Source: Streptomyces atroolivaceus (GTDB lineage: Bacteria > Actinomycetota > Actinomycetes > Streptomycetales > Streptomycetaceae). From it: DNA of 64,000 bases. This document shows, piece by piece, positions 47,599 to 56,778 of the stretch. Position numbers and translations under genes: made by a program. The stretch covers positions 62,001 through 126,000 of the forward strand of contig NZ_JNXG01000006.1 of assembly GCF_000717025.1 (NCBI RefSeq), in the 5' to 3' direction. The first letter of the stretch is position 1. Every line of letters starts with the position of its first letter. Under the pieces are notes generated by a model. The model had not been told where the DNA came from. It did no database searches and saw only the letters and a list, made by a program, of their open reading frames with translations.

Positions 47599-47631
47599 CC
47601 CCTGTCGCTCGGCTCGCCGAGCACTCCGCGC

Positions 47632-47669
47632 CCGGTGGCCGGGGTGGACACACTCTCCCCGGCCACCGG
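47632..47669 (+). terminator. Hairpin terminator after the repeat protein gene
   Basis: A perfect 13-bp stem (CCGGTGGCCGGGG and complement; 47632-47644 and 47657-47669) with a 12-nt loop, 34 bp after the stop. Confidence 0.75.
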
Positions 47670-47756
47670 CCGCCGTACCGAGGTCGCCGCACCCGGGGCC
47701 CGCCCTGGACCACCCGCTTCCTAGGCGGCCCTGTCAACCGGCGAGGTGCCGTGGGA

Positions 47757-48640
47757 TCAGGACGGCAGTAACCACTGCTGGGCCCCGGTGCTGTTGCAGT
47801 CGAATATCTGGAGCTGGGCGCCGTCCCGGTCACTGGATTCGGGGATATCCAGGCAGCCGCCGGACTGCGGGTTCACCAGTGCCTTGGTGGAGGCGTCGTA
47901 GGTCCACTTCTGGTTGGGTCCCCCGTGGCAGGACCAGAGCACCAGAGTAGGTGCCGTACTGGGCCTTCTGGTTGCCGCTGACGGTGTGCACTTTCTTGTC
48001 GAAGCCCCAGTACTCCCCGTCGCTGTCGCTCAGCAGGTTCGGATGCAGCAACGAGTGGTACAGCGCGGTGTAGAACACCTCCTGCTGGGCCGTGGTTCCT
48101 CCGGTGACCGCGACCGTGCCCAGCAGGTCGTTCCACGATGTGTGGGTGGCGTCGAAGTTCCAGCCGGGGTTCTCGTTCGTCCGGTTCCCCTCGGCCCCGC
48201 CGACGGAGACGTACGACAGGCCGACCTTCGCATGGACCACTCGGTTGCCCGTCGTGTCGAACGTGACCGAGTTGCCGCCGTCGAACGTTCCGTTGCTGGT
48301 CATCGGCCGGTCGAAGACCATGATGAAGTGGACGGTGTAGGTCGGGCTCGAGGCGCAGAAGAAGCCGTTGGTGAGCGACCCGCTGGCCTCGGTGCTGCTC
48401 ACCCGGTCGAAGCGGATGTTGCTGCCCTTGCCCGACCCCATCTTGAACAGCAGGTTCGCTCGAGTGGTCGCGGGGAACGTGAAACGCGCCATTCCGGAGC
48501 GGAGCGTGGCTGTCAACTCGGTCTTGACACCGTTGTCGAGCGCGACCGAGCACGCCCCCGCGTCCGCCGACTCGTTGGCGTGCGAGAAGCCCACGGTCGC
48601 GTTGCCGTCGACTACGGCCCCATGTGTTGACGTGGCCATG
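47757..48640 (-). pseudogene. GH92 alpha-mannosidase relic: N-terminal domain joined to lectin tail by deletion
   Basis: From 48640 the minus strand encodes part of the GH92 N-terminal beta-sandwich and linker ('VGFSHANESADAGACSVAL', 'LLFKMGSGKGSNIRFD', 'GWNFDATHTSWNDLLG', 'QQEVFYTALYHSLLHPNL'). The match stops at 'YGTYSG', where the family continues with WDxYRS. Instead, one base out of frame, the sequence goes into the end of a ricin-type lectin (CBM13): 'WSCHGGPNQKWTYD', 'GGCLDIPESSDRDGAQLQIFDCNSTGAQQW'. The catalytic (alpha/alpha)6 barrel is deleted. The start is also cut: no signal peptide precedes 48640. It lies beside an intact GH76 gene. Confidence 0.8.
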
Positions 48641-48656
48641 ATGCATGGCTACTTTC

Positions 48657-48670
48657 GGAGAGCGCTCTCC
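48657..48670. promoter_or_regulatory. LacI-type operator before the GH76 gene
   Basis: The palindrome GGAGAGCGCTCTCC shares the GAGCGCTC core with CebR-type sites but differs at the flanks, so a different LacI-family repressor may bind. It lies 54 bp before the GH76 start, between it and the GH92 relic. Confidence 0.55.
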
Positions 48671-48723
48671 CCCAATTGGCAGGGCGCTCCCCCTCGGGAC
48701 CAGACGTTTTGGGAGCCTTCCCC

Positions 48724-50175
48724 ATGAAGCCAGCGCGTTCCATGTCTGCCACCCTCTGCGCCGCTCTGACAACGTTGTCCACCCTTGCTGTCGGCGGGCT
48801 GTCATCAGCCCCCGCCTCGGCGGCGCCCGCGGTCGTGTGCAACAAGTACTGTGACGCGCGGGACCCGGCGCTGAGTACCCATGATCGTGTCCCCGCCACG
48901 GCCACGGTCTCCGCGCGGTCGATCGCGCTGCACTTCAACGACGCTGACGCGATGGGTTGGGCATCCATCGACAACGGCGGACCCAACGACCGCGTCTGGC
49001 TGGACCGGTCAATGGACGGCGGCGTGACCTGGGCGTCGGGAAGCGCTCTCGGCGACACCTCGGTGCCCGCCGGAGGGCGGGGCTGGCGCACACAGATGTA
49101 CAACGTCGACGACTGGAACACCCAGGGTGTCGGAGCCCTTCGGGCCTGCGGGCAGCCGGCCGGAGGCCCCATCGCGTGCACGCCCTGGGCGCGTACCACC
49201 TGGAACGCGGGCAGCAGGAGCACGGCTGCGGCAACCGCCCTGATGATGTCGTTCGACCGGGGCAGCAAACTCTTCGGCGGCAACGGATGGTGGACCGGCG
49301 CCAACGCGCTCACCGCGATCATCGACAACATCCGGATCACCGGCATGAACAGCTATGCCTACGCTATGGCCGACACGTACGAGAAGAACATCAACGCGCA
49401 AGGAGGGCAGTTCCGCAACGAGTACCTCGACGACACCGGGTGGTGGGGACTGGCCTGGATCGCCGCTTACGACCTGACCGGCGACCGCCGGTACCTCGAC
49501 ACCGCGCGGGCCGACGCGGACCACATGTACGCCAACTGGAACAGCACCTGCGGCGGCGGGGTCCGGTGGAGCACCAACGGCAACTACAAGAACGCCATCA
49601 CCAACGAGCTCTTCCTCCATCTCGCCTCGGCCCTGCACAACCGGATACCGGGTGACACCGTCTACCTGGAGCGGGCGAAGAGCGAATGGAACTGGTTCCA
49701 GCGCAGCGGCATGATCAACGGTGACCGCATGATCAACGACGGTCTCACAGACTCCTGCGCCAACAACGGCCAACCAACCTGGACTTACAACCAGGGCGTC
49801 ATCCTGGGCGCGCTGACCGAGTTCTACAAAGCCACCGGTGACGCCGGCCTCCTGACGACGGCGCGCGGCCTGGCCGACGCCTCCACCGTCCGGCTCGAGA
49901 CGGGTGGCGTCCTACGCGAACCAGGGGAGGGCGACAACTGCACGGGAGACGGCCCGAGCTTCAAGGGCGCCTACGTACGCGGCGTCGGCGTCCTCAACCG
50001 CCAGCTGCCCGACCGCCCCTACGCCGCAGCCCTCACTCGTTGGGCGAACAGCGCCTACGACCGCAACCGCAACCCGCTCGACCAATACGGCCCGCACTGG
50101 GCCGGGGGTAACAGCACCACCGGCTACGGCTGCCAGCAGAGCGTTCTGGACCTCCTCAACGCCGCCACGCGCTGA
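48724..50175 (+). CDS. Secreted GH76 endo-alpha-1,6-mannanase
   Basis: A 483-residue secreted enzyme that hydrolyses alpha-1,6-mannan backbones (for example yeast cell wall). A signal peptide covers ~1-34 ('LSTLAVGGLSSAPASA'). Residues ~35-145 form an N-terminal domain with Cys residues. The GH76 (alpha/alpha)6 barrel (~150-483) has the paired catalytic aspartates D236-D237 in 'EYLDDTGWWGLAW', plus 'AITNELFLHLASAL' and 'WTYNQGVILGALTEFY'. ATG 48724 has GGGAG at -8. A LacI-type palindrome precedes it. The neighbouring GH92 relic suggests a former mannan-degrading pair. Confidence 0.92.
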   Translation: MKPARSMSATLCAALTTLSTLAVGGLSSAPASAAPAVVCNKYCDARDPALSTHDRVPATATVSARSIALHFNDADAMGWASIDNGGPNDRVWLDRSMDGGVTWASGSALGDTSVPAGGRGWRTQMYNVDDWNTQGVGALRACGQPAGGPIACTPWARTTWNAGSRSTAAATALMMSFDRGSKLFGGNGWWTGANALTAIIDNIRITGMNSYAYAMADTYEKNINAQGGQFRNEYLDDTGWWGLAWIAAYDLTGDRRYLDTARADADHMYANWNSTCGGGVRWSTNGNYKNAITNELFLHLASALHNRIPGDTVYLERAKSEWNWFQRSGMINGDRMINDGLTDSCANNGQPTWTYNQGVILGALTEFYKATGDAGLLTTARGLADASTVRLETGGVLREPGEGDNCTGDGPSFKGAYVRGVGVLNRQLPDRPYAAALTRWANSAYDRNRNPLDQYGPHWAGGNSTTGYGCQQSVLDLLNAATR

Positions 50176-50179
50176 GGAC

Positions 50180-50690
50180 ACGCGGACCGGACTCACGGAG
50201 CCGCCGGCTTCGCAGGGGGCAGTCCCCGGCCGGAGCCAGCCTGCGTGGCCGAGCGTGTGGCGAGCGGGGTGTCTGCGATGTCGCCGACGGTGTTGATCCC
50301 GTAGCGGGTGAGCACGCGCGGTAGCCGGCCCCACGCCGGGAAGTGCGAAAGCACATCGGGGGCCGCGGAAAGCGGCGACATCGATAGGGGTGTTGCCGAC
50401 GATGGTGGCGGCGCCGGGTGGGGTGACGGCGGCTGCCATGCCCGCGATCACCCGTGACGGCCCGACTCCGGCGCTGCTCTGAACCCCATACAGCGCGAGG
50501 ACGCGGAGCCTGATGACAGCGGCGGCTCCCTCGGGGTCGCGGTCCCAACACCTCAAGGCACCGGTGAGGTCGAGGTCGCGGGAAATTCTGTGGGGTGCGC
50601 CTGAGTCCGCGGGCTGATGCCTTCCAGGACGGTGAGGAGCTGTTCGTACAGGTTTGCGTTCTGGAAATGGAAGTAGATGCGCATCATGGT
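50180..50690 (-). pseudogene. ImuB-like Y-family DNA polymerase relic
   Basis: The minus strand begins 'MRIYFHFQNANLYEQLLTVLEGISPR' near 50685 and, after shifts, continues with 'DLDLTGALRCWDRDPEGAAAVIRLRVLALYGVQSSAGVGPSRVIAGMAA' and 'LTRYGINTVGDIADTPLA', where the helix-hairpin-helix 'GVGPAT' lies in yet another frame. These match the palm and little-finger approach of ImuB/DinB-type polymerases. Frames change at least three times and the C-terminus is absent. It follows a DnaE2 relic, as in SOS mutagenesis cassettes. Confidence 0.6.
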
Positions 50691-50704
50691 GCGTGGGCTG
50701 GTGG

Positions 50705-51260
50705 TCATCCCGCACTTTCCTGGCTGGTGTGGCCGAGTCGGTTGAGGTCGGCGGAGCGGGTGCCGGCGGGCTGGCGGTCGGCGTACGGGTGGAGTTTCGC
50801 TCCGGCGGTTCCGTTAGTGAGCGTCCGGACCGGTGCGCTGGGCGGGTGTGGGGGCTGGTTCGCGGCGCTGAGGAGGTCGAGGACGGCTTGTGGGCCCATG
50901 GGCGCGGCGGGCCGCAGCGAGCTCCTCGAGGTCCACACGCTCTGCCCGACGACGGTCCGGCGCGGGTCTCGGGCCTCGACGGTGCCGCGGACGAGCAGCA
51001 GGCCGCTGTGGAAGATCGTGTGCGCGCAGGCCTCTCGGGAGTCGTCGAAGAAAGCGCAGTCGACCAGGCCGAAGCCGTCTTCAAGGGTGCCGAGATTGAC
51101 GCGTTTGCCGGATGGGATGGGCGGGGTTTGCGTGGACGCGCGTACTCCGGCGACCGAGACCTGCTGCCCGGGTTGCATCGCTCACAACTGCGCGCCTCGT
51201 CCCCGGTCAGTGGCCGCATCATGGCAAAGCTGTCTCCGGACTCACCGGCGACGAGCGCGT
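50705..51260 (-). pseudogene. DnaE2 error-prone DNA polymerase C-terminal relic
   Basis: The minus strand encodes an OB-fold stretch at the end of DnaE2-type polymerases: 'QVSVAGVRASTQTPPIPSGKRVNLGTLEDGFGLVDCAFFDD', then 'CAHTIFHSGLLLVRGTVEARDPRRTVVGQ'. Only about 150 residues of a ~1,100-residue protein remain, and 'ALVAGESGDSFAMMRPLTGDEAR' just upstream may be a frameshifted piece. It lies directly upstream of the ImuB-like relic. Confidence 0.65.
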
Positions 51261-51562
51261 AGGCGACGCTCAATTACACGAGCACCCAGATGCGTCGGCA
51301 GATGTTCTGCGCCAAAGTGGAGTGGAGATCGAAAGGGCCCATATCGATACGCTTCGAGCCCTCTGCGCACTTCTTCCATGGCGACGATTTGTCGCCTATC
51401 CGTGTGTGCATCGGCGAACGTCGGGCCATCCCTTGCCTGGCCCGGGACGGTATTGATCGACTCGCCTCCCCCTGACCGTTCCGTCCTCGGCAAGGGTCTT
51501 CCGCAATCCTGGCGTGCCTGCGTGCTGCTCACACTCTTCGCCGACACCAGGAAGGTCAAAGA

Positions 51563-52512
51563 ATGAACTCTTTCCCGAAGCCGGTGATCGATTCGATGGC
51601 CGATCGCGCCATGCGCCTGCACCACATGCTGTGGCACACCGCACGTGACGACTGGATGATTTATACCCCGGAGCAGCAGGAGGTGTTCCGCCACCACGGG
51701 TGGGAGCCGCCGCGCCCATCCTGGACGGCGCGGGACCCTGTTACGGGGAAGCGTTCCCTCGAAAGGAACAATGGTTCGGGCGAGGACTTTCTTTTCATGC
51801 ATAGGCAGATGATCGTCGCCGTTGACGAGATCCTTGCCGGTCTGGGCAATCCTCAGCACCCTCGCGTGGCGGGGTGGCCGGTGATCCCTTCTCCGGAGGA
51901 CACCGAGTACCCGGTCCCACCCTCGTTCGACATCCCGGGTGACAGCCAATTCACCAACGCCATCCTGGAGCCAAGACTCGGGAGTCGTTCAACCTGATTC
52001 GCACTGACGAAGCGACGTACACCAATCCGGCACAGTTGCGTGAGAGGACACTCAGCCGCCTCGGCGCCGAGATCGAGTTCGGCATCCACAACAGGATGCA
52101 TCTGCGCTGGGCAGCCCAGATGCCCGAGTACCGGCCAGGTGGGGACGAATTCAGCGTCGACCCCGTGTGGGACGACGCCGGCTACAACTGGCTCGCCGAC
52201 ACCTACTCCGCCCACGTAAACCCCATTTTCTGGAAACTTCACGGCTGGGTGGACGCCCGGATCGACGACTGGATGGCGGCCAACGAACTGACAGGGCCGG
52301 TGCCGTGGAGTTTCGACCCCCCGTGGAGCGGCCCCACGGGTCACGACCCTCACCATCATCCTGTGGCCCGGCTCGTCTCGCAGGCTCGTTCGGGCAACGG
52401 CGAGGCCGAAGCTCTCCGGTCGAGTCTTGGCGACATGGAAACCACCGTCGAGCACCTGAAGCGGGCAGGCGTTGGTGAAGCCACCCGCTTCCCCGTTTCC
52501 GACGACGTCTGA
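51563..52512 (+). pseudogene. PvdP/PvdJ-like tyrosinase-type protein with one frameshift
   Basis: The first frame (51563-51970) starts MNSFPKPVIDSMADRAMRLH and has 'HHMLWHTARDDWMIYTPEQQ' and 'DFLFMHRQMIVAVDEIL', histidine patterns reminiscent of a type-3 copper site. A single-base shift near 51970 moves the rest into another frame: 'TRESFNLIRTDEATYTNP', 'RTLSRLGAEIEFGIHNRMHLRWA' and 'YNWLADTYSAHVNPIFWKLHGWVDARIDDWM', ending at 52512. The combination resembles proteins annotated as PvdJ/PvdD/PvdP-like. The two parts together give ~315 residues. All else looks intact, so a recent mutation, an error or programmed shifting are all possible. Confidence 0.6.
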
Positions 52513-52624
52513 GCGCCCCGGCACGCAGCCTGGTCGACGGGCGCCCCCTCACGTCAGGCATCCCGCTTCACCACGAGGAAATTGCTGTCCGGCCCACCCA
52601 GGCCGGCACCACTTCCGTGGCTTT

Positions 52625-52845
52625 CGCGCAATCGTGTGGACGACGGCGTGGCCCTTGCCCCGGCCGATCATCCACTTGTTGACCGGCGTCGTGATCACGA
52701 TAGCCACGGCGACCGCCCAGCAGCGCCGTCCAGAACAGCGCGTCCGACAGATGGGCGTCCATCGCCCCGGGCGTCAGGGCGATGATGCCGTTGTCGACGA
52801 ATTCCATCACCGCGATCGAGACGGTGTCCGCGGCCACGGCGCCGA
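52625..52845 (-). pseudogene. DUF4396 membrane protein C-terminal fragment
   Basis: The minus strand encodes 'DTVSIAVMEFVDNGIIALTPGAM', 'LSDALFWTALLGG' and, after a shift, 'TPVNKWMIGRGKGHAVVH', the conserved end of DUF4396 membrane proteins, where the GKGHAVVH motif is highly conserved. It is joined in frame to a P-type ATPase fragment on its upstream side, so a deletion created the fusion. Confidence 0.5.
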
Positions 52846-53369
52846 ATGCGAGCGGGATCAGGAAGACCGCCAGGGTCGCGAGAACCATGCCGAGGCTGTA
52901 GCGCTGCTCGACCTTCTCGATGAACAGCTGGGTAGGCACCTTGGTTTCGGAGGCTTCCTCTACCGTGGCCACGATCCGGGCGATCACCGAGTCGGAGGCA
53001 TCCCGCTCGACCTTGGTCCGAAGGGCGCCGGTCCCGTTCAGTGTGCCGTCGAAGACCTCGTCACCCGGTCTCCTTCGCGACCGGCAGCGGCTCCCCGGTG
53101 ATGGTGGCCACCAGGTCCTCGGTCGGGACGCTCTCCTCGATCCCGTTATCGGCCAGCAGGGACACGGTGGTGGGGGCGAGGTCGAGCAGCCCGCGGACCG
53201 CGTCCCGGGTGCGGGCCGTGGCCAGGGCTTCCAGGGCGCCGGACGTAGCGAAGATGACGATCAGCAGCGCGCCGTCCATCACCTGCCCGATCGATGCCGC
53301 GCCGATCGCGGCCACGATCACCAGCAGATCGACATCAGGCTCATCCACGCGCCGATAACGGCCGAGCAC
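52846..53369 (-). pseudogene. P1B-type heavy-metal ATPase fragment
   Basis: Two frames carry the region from the first membrane helices to the actuator domain: 'VMDGALLIVIFATSGALEALATARTRDAVRGLLDLAP', 'TITGEPLPVAKE' (the TGE dephosphorylation motif), then 'GTLNGTGALRTKVERDASDSVIARIV' and 'APTQLFIEKVEQRY'-like sequence ('VPTQLFIEKVEQRYSLGM'). The CPC/SPC metal helix, the phosphorylation DKTG and the nucleotide domain are gone. It resembles Zn/Co/Cd exporters. Its position just before a Zur/Fur-type box is notable. Confidence 0.7.
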
Positions 53370-53476
53370 CAGATGGGTTCCCCCACACCTACCTGATCCA
53401 CGAACACCTCACACCGCCCGACGGGGACGCGGGCACCCAGAAATTGCCGCATGGCCGCAGGACCCTGCCCCTTTCC

Positions 53477-53491
53477 TGAAAACGATTATCA
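53477..53491. promoter_or_regulatory. Zur/Fur-type metal operator upstream of the Nik/Opp-type importer operon
   Basis: TGAAAACGATTATCA is a 7-1-7 imperfect palindrome that matches the actinobacterial Zur consensus (TGAAAATGATTTTCA) at 13 of 15 positions and also resembles a Fur box on its right half (ATTATCA). It lies 58 bp before the lipoprotein start in an otherwise GC-rich region. Repression by Zn-Zur, with induction under zinc limitation, is the favoured reading; Fur or Nur are alternatives. Confidence 0.75.
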
Positions 53492-53548
53492 TCATGTTAC
53501 GGTCGTCGCACGCTCAACCATTGACCCGCCCTTTACCCGGAGTGACCC

Positions 53549-55036
53549 GTGCGCGTGCCGTCCCGCCCCCTGCTCCTCCCCGCGGTCCTCGCCGCCTCCG
53601 CCCTGCTCACCGGCTGTTTCGCGTCCACGGAGGCCACCGGCACCGGCGCAGGTGAGCGCCTCCGCGTCGCGATGATGCAGCCACCACGCTCGGGCCTGTC
53701 CCCGCTCTCCGACGACGCGTTCAAGCTGTCCCGTTGGTCCACGGCGGAGACGCTCGTGAGACTGAACGCGGACGGCGACGCCGAGCCCGCGCTGGCCACC
53801 GGGTGGAAGCAGTCCGGCCGGAGCTGGACCTTCACCCTCCGCAAGGACGTCACTTTCCACGACGGCACCGAGCTGACCGCCGAGGCCGTCGTCCGCTCCC
53901 TCGTCAAGGCAACGGATGCCTCCCCCAAGCCCCGCATTCTCGACGGCGTCGAGCTGACCGTGAAGGAAGGGGACCCCGGCACCGTGATCGTCACGACCGC
54001 CGAGGAGGATCCCTTGGTCCCGCAGCGGCTCAGCTCCCCTCAGCTATCGATCCTCGCGGCGAAGGCGTACAGGGGGAAGACGGTGAATCCGGTCGGCGCC
54101 GGCACCGGCCCCTTCGAGCTGACCAAGGTCAGCGGCACCTCTTCCGCCACCCTTGACCGCTACGACGACTACTGGGGCGGCACGGCCCAGGCTCCCGGCA
54201 TCGACGTGACGTTCGTGCCCGACGGCACCGCCCGCGCCGCCGCCCTGCGCAGCGGCGAGGCCGACATCGTCGAGGCGGTCCCCGTCTCACAGGCCGCACT
54301 GCTGGACAAGGATCTGATCACCGAGGTCCCGATGCCGCGCACCAACACGCTTTACCTCAACACGGAGAAGGGCGCCTTCCAGGACCCGGCGCTGCGGGCG
54401 GCGGCCCGAGAGGCGATCGACGCCGAATCGATCGTGAAGGGCGTGTACGAAGGGCGGGCCGACGTGGCCGAGGGGCTGCTCGGGCCCGCGCTGCCCTGGG
54501 CGGCCGACCTGCGCGAGCCGGCGCACGGTGCCAAGTCGGGTGATCCGGCGGGCAAGAGCATCACCATCGGTACGTTCACCGACCGGGCGGAACTGCCCGA
54601 GGTGGCCGCCGCCCTGCAGCAGCAGCTGCAGAAGGCGGGCTTCCGGGTGAAGCTGGAGGTCCGCGAATACGCCAATATCGAGTCCGACGCCCTGGCGGGC
54701 GCGTTCGACGCGTTCATCCTCTCCCGGGCCACCGTCCTCGATTCCGGCGACCCGGCCGCGTACCTGTACAGCGACTTCGCCTCCGACGGTTCGTTCAACA
54801 TCTCCCAGCTCGCCGATCCGGCCGTGGACAAGGCCCTGAGCAAGGCGGGCGCGACGCCTACCGGTGACACCCGCCGCCGAGCCGTCGTCGATGCCGAGGC
54901 CGCCGTACTCGCCACCGACGCGGCCGTGCCGATGCTCCACGAGCGCGTGATCCAGGGCGACGCCGCCGACGTGGTCGGCGCCGCCCACGATCCGCGCGAG
55001 CGGGAACTGGTCACGCTTGACACCCACGTCAAGTGA
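53549..55036 (+). CDS. Nickel/oligopeptide-type ABC importer, substrate-binding lipoprotein
   Basis: A 495-residue extracellular binding protein of the SBP_bac_5 family (NikA, CntA, DppA). The signal peptide ends in a lipobox, 'ALLTGCFAS', anchoring the protein in the membrane. Family blocks are 'LVRLNADGDAEPALATGWKQSG', 'WTFTLRKDVTFHDGTELTAEAVV', 'GTGPFELTKV', 'RYDDYWGG', and 'NTLYLNTEKGAFQDPALRAA'. GTG 53549 has CGGAG at -7. A Zur/Fur box precedes it, and the permease gene overlaps its stop (GTGA). Such proteins bind peptides, Ni(II) chelates or opine-type metallophores; metal regulation favours a metal chelate. Confidence 0.92.
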   Translation: MRVPSRPLLLPAVLAASALLTGCFASTEATGTGAGERLRVAMMQPPRSGLSPLSDDAFKLSRWSTAETLVRLNADGDAEPALATGWKQSGRSWTFTLRKDVTFHDGTELTAEAVVRSLVKATDASPKPRILDGVELTVKEGDPGTVIVTTAEEDPLVPQRLSSPQLSILAAKAYRGKTVNPVGAGTGPFELTKVSGTSSATLDRYDDYWGGTAQAPGIDVTFVPDGTARAAALRSGEADIVEAVPVSQAALLDKDLITEVPMPRTNTLYLNTEKGAFQDPALRAAAREAIDAESIVKGVYEGRADVAEGLLGPALPWAADLREPAHGAKSGDPAGKSITIGTFTDRAELPEVAAALQQQLQKAGFRVKLEVREYANIESDALAGAFDAFILSRATVLDSGDPAAYLYSDFASDGSFNISQLADPAVDKALSKAGATPTGDTRRRAVVDAEAAVLATDAAVPMLHERVIQGDAADVVGAAHDPRERELVTLDTHVK

Positions 55037-56778
55037 GGCCGACCGCAGCGGGGGTGACCCGCGCCGTCGCCCTCGCCGCCGCACTGGCCGCCGTCGGCCT
55101 GCTTCCCTGGCTCTCCGGCCGGGACCCGGCCCTGACCGTGCTGCGCGCGCGGTCCGTCGAACAGGAGCCGACCGAGGAGGCCCTGTCCGCGATCCGCCGT
55201 GACCTCGGCCTGGAGGCAGGCCCGCTCTCCCTGCTCGGCGACTGGGCCACCGGGCTCCTGCGCGGCGACCTCGGCACCTCCTGGGTGTCGGGGACGGACA
55301 TCCTGCCGTCCGTCGCCTCCGGGCTCCAGGTGTCGCTGGGCCTGATGGCCGCAGCGCTGTTGGTGGCGGTGCTGCTGGCCGTGGCCCTGGTGACACCCGT
55401 ACTGGTGCGGGGGAAAGGGTCGGCGGGGGCGTTCGCCGCCATGGCCGCCGCCGTGCCGGAGTTCCTCCTGGCCACCGTGGCGCTGCTGGTGTGCGGAGTG
55501 TGGCTGGGATGGCTGCCGACGTCCGGCTGGCAGGGCCCCGAGTACATGGTCCTGCCCGCACTCGCGCTCGGTGTCCCCGCGGGCGGACTGCTCGGGCGGC
55601 TCGTGGCGGACGCGCTGCCCGCCGTACTGGACGAACGGTGGGTGGAGCTGTGGCACGGAGCGGGAGTGAGCCGCACCCGCGTCGCCTTCGCCGCGCTCCG
55701 TCGCGTACTGCCTCCGCTGGTACCCCAGTTCGGGATGGTCGCCGTCGGCCTGACAGGCGGCGCGGTCGCGGTGGAAACCGTCTTCGCGGTACCCGGCATC
55801 GGACGTACCGCGCTGGGCGCGGCCAAGTCCCAGGACCTGCCGCTGCTCCAGGGCGCCGTCCTCGCTCTGCTCGCCCTTGGCTTGATCACCGGCGCGCTGG
55901 CCGCCCTCGTTCGACGCCGGCTGCTGGGTCCCGCCCTGCGTGACGCCGGTCTCTCGCTGCCGCCGGCCCGCCCTGCCCGGGCGCACCCGGCGATCCCGGC
56001 CGCCTTCGGCGCCCTCCTGCTGGCCGCGATCGGCTGGGGCCTGCTCCGCGACCCGTACGCGGTCGACACCACGGCTCGGCTGGCCCCGCCCTCCTGGGCG
56101 AACCCGATGGGTACCGACGGGCTGGGCCGCGACGTGCTGGCCCGGCTCGGTCACGGGGCCGCCTCCACGGTCGGCACGGCGGCGGCCGTGTGCCTGCTGA
56201 GCCTGGTAGTCGCCCTGGCCCTCGGCTTCGTGCCCGGCATTGCGGCGGGCGCTGCGGACATCGCCAACGCGCTGCCGCCGGTGATCGTCGGCATCCTGGT
56301 CGCGGCGGCCGCCGGTCCCGGCACCCGCGGTGCGGCCCTCGCGGTCGCGCTGATCTCCTGGCCGCCCCTGGCGGCGCATGCGGCGGCGCTGGTGCAGGAG
56401 GTCCGGGCGTCGGCGTTCCTGACCGCCCAACGCGCCATAGGCGCACCGCCGCTGTGGATTCTCACCCGGCACGTCCTGCCGTCCGTCGCCGCCCCGGTCG
56501 CCCGCCATGCCCTGCTGCGGCTGCCCGGCATCGCCCTCGCCCTGGCCTCCCTGGGGTTCCTCGGCCTCGGCGCCCAGCCACCCGCCCCCGAGTGGGGTCT
56601 TCTCCTCGACGAGTCCCGCGCCTACGTGGAACGCGCCCCTTGGGCGGCCCTCGCGCCGGCCGCCGCACTGGCCCTGCTGGCGGGACTGGCCGTGTCGGGC
56701 GCGGCATACGCGCAAGGCCGGGGAGACCGGCGCACAAGCGGCCGCACTGTACGGAAGGAGACCGCCCGTGCCGTCTGA
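55033..56778 (+). CDS. Nik/Opp-type ABC importer, fused double permease
   Basis: A 581-residue protein in which both permeases of an Opp/Nik importer are joined. The N-terminal half (~1-300) is DppB/NikB-like ('LLRGDLGTSW', 'MAAAVPEFLLATVALLV', 'AVAVETVFAVPGIGRTALGAAKSQDLPLLQGAVL'). The C-terminal half (~315-560) is DppC/NikC-like ('NPMGTDGLGRDVLARL', 'ILVAAAAGPGTRGAALAVALISWP', 'RHVLPSVAAPV', 'LGFLGLGAQPPAPEWG'). About 12 membrane helices are expected. GTG 55033 overlaps the lipoprotein stop, and its own stop overlaps the ATPase start, so translation is coupled through the operon. Confidence 0.92.
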   Translation: MRPTAAGVTRAVALAAALAAVGLLPWLSGRDPALTVLRARSVEQEPTEEALSAIRRDLGLEAGPLSLLGDWATGLLRGDLGTSWVSGTDILPSVASGLQVSLGLMAAALLVAVLLAVALVTPVLVRGKGSAGAFAAMAAAVPEFLLATVALLVCGVWLGWLPTSGWQGPEYMVLPALALGVPAGGLLGRLVADALPAVLDERWVELWHGAGVSRTRVAFAALRRVLPPLVPQFGMVAVGLTGGAVAVETVFAVPGIGRTALGAAKSQDLPLLQGAVLALLALGLITGALAALVRRRLLGPALRDAGLSLPPARPARAHPAIPAAFGALLLAAIGWGLLRDPYAVDTTARLAPPSWANPMGTDGLGRDVLARLGHGAASTVGTAAAVCLLSLVVALALGFVPGIAAGAADIANALPPVIVGILVAAAAGPGTRGAALAVALISWPPLAAHAAALVQEVRASAFLTAQRAIGAPPLWILTRHVLPSVAAPVARHALLRLPGIALALASLGFLGLGAQPPAPEWGLLLDESRAYVERAPWAALAPAAALALLAGLAVSGAAYAQGRGDRRTSGRTVRKETARAV

